Source: an uncultured Lachnospiraceae bacterium
GTDB lineage: Bacteria > Bacillota > Clostridia > Lachnospirales > Lachnospiraceae
Assembly: GCA_910579615.1 (NCBI GenBank)
Contig: CAJTUA010000020.1
Coordinates: 18,334-82,333, forward strand
DNA: 64,000 nucleotides
Direction of reading: 5' to 3'
A model generated the notes under the pieces. It worked only from the letters and a program-made list of their open reading frames with translations, had not been told where the DNA came from and did no database searches. Shown piece by piece: positions 50,484-58,473 of this stretch (position 1 is the first letter of the stretch; each line of letters opens with the position of its first letter). The position numbers were made by a program, and so were the translations under genes.

Positions 50484-52823
50484 ATGTTTAAGAAGAAGCT
50501 TGTAAACAAATGTCTGGCATTTGGGCTCTCATTTTCCATTGTATTTGGTGGGATGTCCGGGATGACAGTGAGGGGGAACGGCGCTGCGGACACGGAAACG
50601 GTCAGCGTGGCAGGAAATGCCATGGATGAGGTTTCGGCGGATGGTTCGGAAATGTTAGGTGTTCTGGAGGACGCAGAGGATGCGGCGGACGAGTGTTTTT
50701 CCGGCGTATTGGAAGGTGATGTGCAGGAGTCTGGCGAAATCCTGGTGATTTCCGAGAAGACGGAGGAATCCGAGGGCATCGCACTTTCGAGAAAAGAGCA
50801 GAAAGCGGCGGAAAAGGCGGCAAAGAAAGCAGCAAAAGAGGCGGAGAAGGAAGCGAAAGAGAAGGAAAAGGAAAAAGAGGATAAGAAGCAGCAAAAGGAA
50901 GAACGGAAGTTGGCGAAAAAGCTTGATAAGGAAAAGCACGAGAAAACTTCCGTAGTCACTTCGGTGGATGACCAGGAGGAGCTTTGGAACATTGTATCGG
51001 TTGGCAGCGCGGAAAATGGTCTTGCCGCCATTGGTACGGATGTTGCGGTGGATGACCCGGTCAAGGTTGCCATCCTTGATTCCGGTGTGGATTACACGGA
51101 TGACATTGATGTGTACATGCGCAAGAATTTCGTTCCGGGCGAGGATGATATCTCAGTGATTTATGAGGATATTTCCGGGCATGGAACAAGCGTGGCGGGG
51201 ATTATTGCCGCGAAAGATAACGATGAGGGCATCACGGGCATTAACCCGAATGTACAGCTTTACTCGGCAAGAATCCTTGACGAGAACAAGCAGGCACCGG
51301 CAAGCCGTGTGGTGGCTGCGATTGACTGGGCGATTGCGCAGGATGTGGACATCATCAACATCAGTTTTGGCACGACCGTGGACTCGGAGGAAATCCATGC
51401 GGCAATCAAGAGAGCTTATGATGCAGGCATCCTGATTGTGGCGGCGGCAGGGAACAACGGCGTGGTGGAATACCCGGCGGCTTATGATGAGGTTATTGCA
51501 GTTGGCGCAGTGGATGCGAAGGGCGAGCGCGCGGAAGGAAGCGCGATTGGCGATGCGTTAGAGTTGGTCGCACCGGGGCAGCAGATTGTATCAACCGGGG
51601 CGTTCGGCGGCGTCTGTGTGGTCGGCGGAACGAGCCTTGCAGCACCGCATGTCGCAGGGGTTGCCTCTGTGCTCTGGCAGAAAGATAAGTCAGTCTCTGC
51701 GGATTTCATCCGTTCATTGCTTGCATTCACGGCGAACCAGTACGGCGAGGATTATGAGTACGGGAATGGTCTGGTTGATTTGGACTTTGCGTTAAGCCAG
51801 TATGATGCGTTCAAGGAAGTGTATGTGGCGGACGCGGATGTGCTGAATGAGCAGGTGGGGGATGCTGTTGAGGGCGGAACGCTTGAGGTGAATGAGAAGC
51901 CGGTGGTGGAGTTTGCGGATGTGGTGTATGTGGAGGGGAGTTGGTCTCCATCAAAGCATGAGACCTTGGCTGAAAAATCATCAATGGAGGGAAGATTAAC
52001 TGGAGATGATCTGGTAATTGTAAAGCTTGGAGCAGTAGCGCCAGACCACCACATAGGTGGTATGAAAATACATTCCGGTTGGCATGGCTATATGCGCAAT
52101 GTAGAAACAATTCCGGGAACAAACGGTGGGAAAGACACATATATTAGGGCATGTGCAAATTATGTGTTCTCATATATTTACCTGACGGAGATTGCGCAAG
52201 GCGTTGCAAACGGGAAGTCACCAGTGGGTTTTGCCAATACAGTTACAACATCATGTATAGACCCAGATACGGATAAGCATGGATGTAAGAAAAGTGCGAC
52301 ATGTACAGCTATAGCAATTGACAATATAAAAAGCAAATTCGTAAAGGAAGGGATTGCTTCGGAAGATGGCAAAGGAAACTCGACTGGGATAATAAGCTGG
52401 GCAACATTGTTAAATGGTAAAGAAGTTAAGAATCGCAATAAATCCCTTTTTATTTATGGTATGGCATTACATGCTATTACGGATATGTTTTCGCACAGTT
52501 CATTTAGACCAGAAGGAAATAAATGGGTAATAATAAATCATAAAGCGGATGAAAAAGATCTTTATGATGCGGATGATGTGAAATGTTTTCCTAATAGATT
52601 TGAGTGTGCTTCTGTAGCATCAGGATATGTGATTGCCCATATTAGAAAGTTGGAAGTGGGTAGTGTAGAGGATTACTATAAAACGGCTTCCAGTGTCATA
52701 TATGATGGGACATTTAAATTGGGTAATCTAAGTAAATATATCAAGGCTGTTGATGGGACGTACTATGAAGAACATAAAGAGGTATTTGATGCAATGAATT
52801 ATTTGGAACGTATAACTCCATAA
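50484..52823 (+). CDS. Secreted subtilisin-like protease with putative Zn-phospholipase-like C-terminal domain, paralogue 2
   Basis: The preferred start is ATG 50484 (GAAGGAAAGGATGG upstream), 779 residues. It has a signal peptide (about 1-32), an acidic pro-region and a very charged Lys/Glu helix (about 102-155). The S8 domain has Asp199 (AILDSGVDY), His233 (SGHGTSVAG), Asn324 (AAAGNNG) and Ser384 (GGTSLAAPHVAG). The C-terminal 330 residues contain DHHIGGMKIHSGWHG, ALHAITDMFSHSSF and INHKADEKD, parallel to the first subtilase. Protease activity is secure by motif; the nature of the C-terminal domain is tentative. Confidence 0.87.
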   Translation: MFKKKLVNKCLAFGLSFSIVFGGMSGMTVRGNGAADTETVSVAGNAMDEVSADGSEMLGVLEDAEDAADECFSGVLEGDVQESGEILVISEKTEESEGIALSRKEQKAAEKAAKKAAKEAEKEAKEKEKEKEDKKQQKEERKLAKKLDKEKHEKTSVVTSVDDQEELWNIVSVGSAENGLAAIGTDVAVDDPVKVAILDSGVDYTDDIDVYMRKNFVPGEDDISVIYEDISGHGTSVAGIIAAKDNDEGITGINPNVQLYSARILDENKQAPASRVVAAIDWAIAQDVDIINISFGTTVDSEEIHAAIKRAYDAGILIVAAAGNNGVVEYPAAYDEVIAVGAVDAKGERAEGSAIGDALELVAPGQQIVSTGAFGGVCVVGGTSLAAPHVAGVASVLWQKDKSVSADFIRSLLAFTANQYGEDYEYGNGLVDLDFALSQYDAFKEVYVADADVLNEQVGDAVEGGTLEVNEKPVVEFADVVYVEGSWSPSKHETLAEKSSMEGRLTGDDLVIVKLGAVAPDHHIGGMKIHSGWHGYMRNVETIPGTNGGKDTYIRACANYVFSYIYLTEIAQGVANGKSPVGFANTVTTSCIDPDTDKHGCKKSATCTAIAIDNIKSKFVKEGIASEDGKGNSTGIISWATLLNGKEVKNRNKSLFIYGMALHAITDMFSHSSFRPEGNKWVIINHKADEKDLYDADDVKCFPNRFECASVASGYVIAHIRKLEVGSVEDYYKTASSVIYDGTFKLGNLSKYIKAVDGTYYEEHKEVFDAMNYLERITP

Positions 52824-52922
52824 GAGAGTAGAAGAATGAATAGTAAAGGCGTTTCTTAAATTCGAGAAATTCAGATTAAAGGTTAATCCAATTAAAAGCT
52901 AGGATTCCAAAGACTCCAAAAT

Positions 52923-52968
52923 ATATCATAAACGGGGCGATGATTGTAGATCGCCCTGTCTATGATAT
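52923..52968 (+). other. Two-part hairpin between subtilase and lipoprotein genes
   Basis: Outer stem ATATCATA / TATGATAT and inner stem GGGCGAT / ATCGCCC with small internal loops. No T-run. It could end the subtilase transcript or structure the leader of the lipoprotein gene. Confidence 0.5.
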
Positions 52969-53013
52969 CAACAATAACTGTTCATAAAACGAAAAAGAAA
53001 AGGAACTATCATC

Positions 53014-53970
53014 ATGAAAAAAATATGGAAAAATTGCCTGCTTTTTGTTGCCGCGACAGCTCTTGCCCTTGAGGTTGGCTGTGGTTCAAAAAAACAAAGT
53101 CCGGAAACCGAGCGCCATGCTTTTTTGCTGGAGGATAATTTGGTTTTTATTGCGGACGTGCCAAAAAACTGGCGTTATGTATTATACCCGGTAAATGATT
53201 ACTTTTACTATCGTAGTCTGCCACACGATAACGAATACAGGTGTGTTGAGTTTATGGGGGAGGGGCATGAGGGGGATGGGGAAGATAATTTTTTTACCCT
53301 CATTGCTTCAGAAGGAACAGGGCGGCGGCCGGAGGAAGCGGATGGTCTCGATACGGTTTGTGTGCCGTTTATATTCCGGGATGGCATGGAGGGAGGATGG
53401 GAATCCTTCACATGGGTGAGCAAACCACGTTATGGGCATGGCGAAGAGGTTTTGTTTTACTGGGGGAATGTGTATGACCTTGAGGAGGAATGCCATATTA
53501 GCCTTAGGATGTTGGGGAGTGAGTACGAAGCGAACGAACAGGTCATAAAAGATTTTTTGGAAAGCGCCTGCTTTCGGGAGTCGGATTTAGGGATTGATAG
53601 CGGAAAGGAACTTTCCGAACGGGAGTGGCTGACATTGCATATTTGGAACAAGTCGATTCGCATGTCCTTAAAAGTGCCGGAAGGGCTTAAAATATCGGCG
53701 GAAGATGACCGCTGTTACATATATTTGGATGAAAATAATACCCTTGGAATCTATCCGGATGAATATGGCGGGGAGACATTGGAGCGCTCAGGAGATTATT
53801 ATTATTATTTGAATACCAGGGATTTCGAAGATACGGTTTATGAAATACCGGATAAATATGGGCGGAATAATTATTATTTTCCGAACCAATATCTGCTTAT
53901 ATGGAATGTAATGGATGAGGCGCTGCGGGGATATGCGAAGCAGATTGTACAGTCCATGCGGTTTGAGTAA
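53014..53970 (+). CDS. Lipoprotein, founder of a local three-gene family
   Basis: A 318-residue protein; ATG follows GAAAAGGAAC. The lipobox is LEVGC, so it should be anchored outside the membrane. The sequence holds two related segments (FIADVPKNWRYVLY near 46 and LKVPEGLKISAEDDRCY near 218), each followed by a domain ending in a QSMRFE-like motif at the C-terminus. I do not recognise the family. The next two genes are relatives, with HAFLLGSETLYCVDLSTSW and an AEVPENWYDE segment at the same place. The cluster follows the subtilase gene; a surface role is likely. Confidence 0.75.
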   Translation: MKKIWKNCLLFVAATALALEVGCGSKKQSPETERHAFLLEDNLVFIADVPKNWRYVLYPVNDYFYYRSLPHDNEYRCVEFMGEGHEGDGEDNFFTLIASEGTGRRPEEADGLDTVCVPFIFRDGMEGGWESFTWVSKPRYGHGEEVLFYWGNVYDLEEECHISLRMLGSEYEANEQVIKDFLESACFRESDLGIDSGKELSEREWLTLHIWNKSIRMSLKVPEGLKISAEDDRCYIYLDENNTLGIYPDEYGGETLERSGDYYYYLNTRDFEDTVYEIPDKYGRNNYYFPNQYLLIWNVMDEALRGYAKQIVQSMRFE

Positions 53971-54105
53971 ATGGGTGCTTCTGGCGGAAGGAAGAATTAC
54001 TATTTTCCGGAACAGTATGTTGCAATACGTATCAATGTTGACGAGGAAAATGAGGAATTGTGGAACTGCGCAAAAAGGATAGTGCAGTCGATACGCTTTG
54101 AGTAA
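53971..54105 (+). pseudogene. Duplicated C-terminal fragment of the lipoprotein
   Basis: Begins directly after the preceding stop codon. The 44 codons encode GRKNYYFPEQYVAIRINVDE and end IVQSIRFE, matching the last 40 residues of the upstream lipoprotein (GRNNYYFPNQYLLIWNVMDE, IVQSMRFE). It has no signal peptide and no own ribosome site. It is a leftover of a tandem duplication that lost the rest of the gene. Confidence 0.8.
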
Positions 54106-54244
54106 AACGGGAATGACCCTGCGTTGGAGCAACTCGCAATATATGCCTTTTAAGCGGAGATAGATAGTGGAATATGAGGACAGTGCATTCCGTGGCGGGA
54201 AGGAACGTTGGTCGGAAAATAGAGGAAGGAAACAAAGGGGGCTT

Positions 54245-54874
54245 ATGAAGAAAAATAAAAAATATATTTGCAAAGTGACGTTGAGCATAATGATTATAAT
54301 ATTCATTATTTCAGGATGCGCGGAACAAAAAGAAGATAAAAAACAGGATGTAAAAACGGAAGATGCAAAAACGCAACCCCCTGAATCTAGCCCACATGCA
54401 TTCCTGTTAGGGAGTGAAACGCTTTACTGTGTTGATTTATCGACCTCCTGGTTGGCGGATTTATCCGATGCGCGTCATCTGGCACTCTACTGGTCGGACA
54501 AGCAAGAAGGAGATGTATGTAGCTTATCCGTGAATAAAGAAAAGCATGATTTGGGGAGGAAGGCTCAGGTTAAAGAAGAATATGATACGATATTCTAATT
54601 TACAAATGGGATGGTGGGGCTGAGGCAGTTTTACGGGCAGGAAGGAACACTTTCTGATTACGGTAAGGATGAGAAACTGGTTTGGCAGCAAGTGCAATAT
54701 GATGTCCGGGAAATTACCGATGCAGGGCAGCTTGTGCGGAATTTTCAATTCGAGGAAGGTGGGCCGGAATATTATTGGTTTTCGCTTGAAAAGATTGCGG
54801 TTTGCGTGAATGTAAAAAATGAAGATATTAAAAAAATTGCAAATGAAATGCTGGAATCAATCCGGGCAGAGTAA
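54245..54874 (+). pseudogene. Lipoprotein paralogue interrupted by an in-frame stop
   Basis: ATG 54245 and the lipobox IISGC begin a relative of the gene at 53014 (HAFLLGSETLYCVDLSTSW). A TAA at 54596-54598 stops it after 117 codons. The same frame then continues without a break for 92 codons (MVGLRQFYGQEGTLSDYGKD, WFSLEKIAVCVNVKN) to the family-like ending MLESIRAE. One nonsense mutation, or read-through, separates two halves of one gene. The first half could still give a short lipoprotein. Confidence 0.8.
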
Positions 54875-54890
54875 TTTTTTGGGGGATGAT

Positions 54891-55966
54891 ATGAAGAAAA
54901 AAATTAAGACCACATTATTTTTTGTTTTATTTTTTGTAATATGCGGGTGCGGTGAGGCGGATAAAAAAGAAAATAATATGAATGAACCAACACAAAAACA
55001 AGAAGCACAAAATCATTCCCCTGCCACCAAAAAACGACAAGAAATGCTTACTTTCTGGACGAAAAGACCATATTTAGCGCAGAAGTTCCTGAAAATTGGT
55101 ATGATGAAATCGTATTTTTGAATAATTCTTCGCAGGCAAAAATTCAGTTTCGATGTGTCGCTTCTGAAATGGAAGGGTTTTATGAAACGAATTTTTTTGA
55201 TATTATTGTTGGGGAAAAAACAAAAAACAGGGAGTATGAAGAATATGGAGAAACAGAATTCCAATACATCAATGGCCAGAAAGGGAAACGCTACACATGG
55301 GAATATGCAGATGAGTTGATGGAAGAAATCCGTTATCACGCGGATGTGCTTGCACTGCCGGGGGATAATTTTTTGGTTCGCAGTTCCGAATATCAGGACC
55401 CTTATTTGACCGTTGGGCGGTACGAAAAAAATAAAAGCCAAATCGAAGCATTTTATAATAGCATTTTATATCAGGAGCAGGCGGAGCGGATTGGCAGGGA
55501 GCCAGGAGGCGAGTTGCAGGCGCACGAACGTATCCGGGTGCATCTGGGCAATGACTTTCTGAACGTGGAATTTACCGTGCCGGAGGGGATTTTTTATGAA
55601 TCCAAAACAAATCCTTGGGAATTTGGCGGTGGAGCTACAGAGGAGTTCTGCCTGCGTCTTTACCTGGATGACGCGAAAAAGAATTATGTCGATATTTGCT
55701 CCGATTTATGCGGGATGATAGCAGAAAGAATTATCATAACAAAGGGATATCAGGCAGAGATTTTGGATAGCGGCAAGCTGGCGTATTATAGCGAATGGGG
55801 GAGCCCGGAACCCGGATGGGGAGATTTGGACAGCGAAGAATTCCGGCAATGTTGGTATACCTTTGGTTATATGTATCCGGTTGGGGCAAAGATTTGTGTG
55901 GAAAAGGAGAGAGCGGAGTTGTACGAGCTGGCGCAGGAGATTGTACGGTCATTTCGGTTTGAGTAG
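54891..55966 (+). pseudogene. Lipoprotein paralogue with a frameshift in an A6 tract
   Basis: ATG 54891 with GGGGG upstream; the lipobox is ICGC. The frame runs into unrelated sequence after the A6 run at 55029-55034 and stops at 55121. Adding one A restores a continuous frame through RNAYFLDEKTIFSAEVPENW to the end at 55966, which ends IVRSFRFE like its relatives. So one base appears to be missing in a homopolymer. It may be a true pseudogene, a phase-variable gene or a sequencing error. Confidence 0.8.
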
Positions 55967-55995
55967 CCTTTCCGCTGTCAATGTTTCGGATTTGC

Positions 55996-56024
55996 TTAAA
56001 AAAAGCCCAATTCTTTTGTATAAT
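55996..56024 (+). promoter_or_regulatory. Promoter before a 31-residue ORF
   Basis: TTAAAA (55996) and TATAAT (56019) with a 17-bp spacer; the start site near 56031 lies 16 nt before the small ORF at 56047. Confidence 0.45.
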
Positions 56025-56046
56025 GGAACTGTAGAAAGGCAGGGGG

Positions 56047-56142
56047 ATGCATTGGCTGCTGCATTTTATGTTTTTGTCAGTTGGATTCGCAAATACATTA
56101 TCAGCAATGCAGAAGAAGGGTTTGCAGCGGTTATGGAATTGA
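56047..56142 (+). CDS. Possible 31-aa peptide with signal-like N-terminus
   Basis: ATG 56047 follows GAAAGG with a 7-nt spacer and a promoter. The product is hydrophobic at first (WLLHFMFLSVGFANTLSA) and then basic (MQKKGLQRLWN). It could be a secreted or membrane peptide, or a chance frame. It lies in the gap after the broken lipoproteins, in the territory of the peptide/protease locus. Confidence 0.3.
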   Translation: MHWLLHFMFLSVGFANTLSAMQKKGLQRLWN

Positions 56143-56232
56143 AGGACGAATCCGGAACACATACCGGGAACCCGGATGTGAAGGGAAATATAGAAATATG
56201 CGGCGCAGACAGAAATTTTGATATTTTTATGT

Positions 56233-56340
56233 GGCAGTTGCCCCCGGTTCATAAAACCGATGGCATCTGCCGTATATATTGGTGGATTACAGGTTAAGTT
56301 TATCACAAAAGCAAAAAGAATGGAATGATTATTTTCTTTA
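56233..56340 (+). repeat. Hairpin-plus-element repeat, copy B
   Basis: Matches 49752-49860: a CCGGTT..AACCG-centred hairpin, then TGGATTAC, AAGTTTATCACAAAA and GAATGATTATTTTCTTTA (56323-56340). It lies about 100 bp before the binding-protein-like gene at 56443. Confidence 0.55.
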
Positions 56341-56442
56341 ATTTTCAGATAATTGCATGTTGAAATGGGTTATCTGGTTAGGAAGTAATTTGACAGTGTT
56401 GGGGGTGGACATGGGAAAAAGAGATAGGGGACGGGGCATCCG

Positions 56443-58005
56443 TTGTTTGTGGTGTCTGTGAAGAATAAGCTTATACTTCTTATTTCTGTTTTGTTTTATG
56501 CGGGGATGCTTCTGATGACATGTTCGGCAAGGAAGCTGCATGAAGCGGGGCTGCCCCATGTAAAGGTATCGGAAATCGGGTATCAGTTATTTGTGGACGG
56601 GGATGGGAAGGAATGGTTCAGCGCCGCACTTCCGAAAGAATGGTATCGGGAGGGGAGGCTTTACGCAATCGGCGGAGCAACCATCAATAATGGGTACCGC
56701 ACGGTTGCCAGGCAGGTGGATGCCATAGAGCTTGGTCTGGAAAATGAGGATTTTTATCAGGTGAAAAATGGTTTGAATGCGGGGGATAGCCTGCTTTATG
56801 ACGGGATGAGGAATTCGCGGGGCTTGCTTATGGCGGATTTTGATAATTTGGATTTGGAAGTTGAGGTTTATGATGATTCCACCGCGTGGATATCTGACTT
56901 TAGGATATGGTATGGGAATGGCAAAGTTTATCTTCAGGATGCCGGCTCGCAGAAGCTTGTCAGTTTCCCGTTAAGTGCCATACAGAAAAAGAATAAGGCA
57001 GTGCGCCTGGTTGCGACCGGAGAGCTTTCGGACATTGCGCCCTACGGCTGCGGCTACCGTCTGGAGCGGATTGAGGAGGAATGGGATAAGATTGCTTTAA
57101 AGATGCTGGCGCAGGATACGGATTATGACCTGTGTCTGAATTCTTCCGGGTACAGCAAGAGCATTGCGATGCGGGACAGCAATGTGTTTTATCCGCTGAA
57201 TGACCTGCCGGGGATTGAGGAATATCTGGACCGCTGTTTTCCTTATATCCGCGAGGCGGCCACAACGGAGGACGGAAGCATCTGGATGCTGCCGTTTTCT
57301 GCCAATCTTTACGCGATGCTTGTGCAGGAGGAACGGGCAGCAGAAAGGGAGCTTGCCCTCCATGACGATATGACGCTTTATGAGTTTTCGGAGCTTGTCC
57401 GCAGGTTGTCGGAGCAGGAGCAGGGGCTGTTCATGGTATATCCGCAGGAAGTGGGCGACGATGTTCTGAAACGGTATTTCTGGCACAATGCATCGGTGCA
57501 GGACGGCACATTTCTGGACATCTTAGAAAACTTAAGGGTATTGTACCGGAATGAATCCCTGCTGAACCCGCCGGGGAATGTAAACCAGGAAATACTGCTC
57601 TGTACAGTGGAGGCCTTTGGCAGATATCCGCGGTACAGCACGAGGGAGGGCTTTTCGATTTACAGTGTCCCAAAGGGGGAGGCTGCGGATAAAAATAACG
57701 TAACGCTTTATTATTTTGTTGTCAACGGAAAGTCCAAATACAGGGAGGAAGCTTTGGGTTATCTGACGGATCTGATTGCTTACCTGATGCGGCGGGATGA
57801 CCTTATGATTTTTAAAGATTATCAGGCGGAAAACGGGTCGGTGGAAGAACGGATACATGAGCTGTTTGGGAACGGGGAGGTATCCTTTGCGGTTGATGAG
57901 GATGTGTATCAGAAGGATTTTGAGGATGTGCTGAGAAGTGACCGGGTATTGGAGGAGTATGTGCAGGAAGTGGAGAGGAGGCTTTTGTTGTATTGGGGTG
58001 AGTAA
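56443..58005 (+). CDS. Membrane-anchored protein: fusion-protein-like N-terminus plus solute-binding-like C-terminus
   Basis: Probably starts at TTG 56443 (GGGGACGGGG upstream); GTG 56458 (VKNKLILLIS) is an alternative. 520 residues. One membrane segment (LILLISVLFYAGMLLMT) is followed by a part resembling the distal domain of membrane fusion (HlyD/RND adaptor) proteins (AALPKEWYREGRLYAI, VKNGLNAGDSLLYDG). From about 210 on it resembles an extracellular solute-binding protein (PYIREAATTEDGSIWMLPFS, YFWHNASVQDGTFL). The fusion is unusual and both matches are by pattern only. No transporter genes follow. Confidence 0.6.
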   Translation: MFVVSVKNKLILLISVLFYAGMLLMTCSARKLHEAGLPHVKVSEIGYQLFVDGDGKEWFSAALPKEWYREGRLYAIGGATINNGYRTVARQVDAIELGLENEDFYQVKNGLNAGDSLLYDGMRNSRGLLMADFDNLDLEVEVYDDSTAWISDFRIWYGNGKVYLQDAGSQKLVSFPLSAIQKKNKAVRLVATGELSDIAPYGCGYRLERIEEEWDKIALKMLAQDTDYDLCLNSSGYSKSIAMRDSNVFYPLNDLPGIEEYLDRCFPYIREAATTEDGSIWMLPFSANLYAMLVQEERAAERELALHDDMTLYEFSELVRRLSEQEQGLFMVYPQEVGDDVLKRYFWHNASVQDGTFLDILENLRVLYRNESLLNPPGNVNQEILLCTVEAFGRYPRYSTREGFSIYSVPKGEAADKNNVTLYYFVVNGKSKYREEALGYLTDLIAYLMRRDDLMIFKDYQAENGSVEERIHELFGNGEVSFAVDEDVYQKDFEDVLRSDRVLEEYVQEVERRLLLYWGE

Positions 58006-58076
58006 GGAGGTTGTGGGGTAATGAAGGGGGGAAGGTGAGGTCTTGTACGGAATAGGATAAGGGTATATTTTAAGGT

Positions 58077-58112
58077 TGGCAGTCACAAAAAAGTTTGTGG
58101 CTGTCTTTTTTT
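58077..58112 (+). terminator. Rho-independent terminator
   Basis: GGCAGTCACAAA / TTTGTGGCTGTC stem (with one G-T pair and one A-C mismatch or wobble) and a 4-nt loop, followed by seven T residues. It ends the transcript of the binding-protein-like gene. The gap to 58473 shows no convincing gene. Confidence 0.85.
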
Positions 58113-58473
58113 GCGGCGTATTTCAACACCAAAGTTCTTTGTTACGGGTTGGAATCTAAAAATTCAATCTCGGAGAGACAGAGATTGAAAAATAAGGAAA
58201 ACAAGGATGGGGATGGCTTTCCGGAAGATGAAAACAGTAGTGCCAAAGTAAATTCTTTTAGGGATAGAAATAAATGTTTTGAAATATTTGTTTCTCCCTT
58301 AGAAACATAGTTTTCCATAAGAACCCATGAGGTGAAAGAAAACTAACAATGAAGTGAAATGTTATATCATCTATCTTTGCTCAACTCGCTGGAAATTTGT
58401 CAGAAAAGGTACTATAATGTATTGAAAAGAATAAATCAGTCTTGTTGCTTTTGTTGCGAAAGGAGCGTAGAAA

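Noticed and set aside
55025..55040. Programmed -1 ribosomal frameshift in the third lipoprotein
   Set aside because: The A6 run is in the frame AAA AAA, preceded by C, which is not a proper tandem slippery site; a missing base or slippage is simpler.
58095..58310. 71-codon ORF downstream of the binding-protein-like gene
   Set aside because: Its start lies inside the terminator hairpin, it has no ribosome site, and the product matches nothing.
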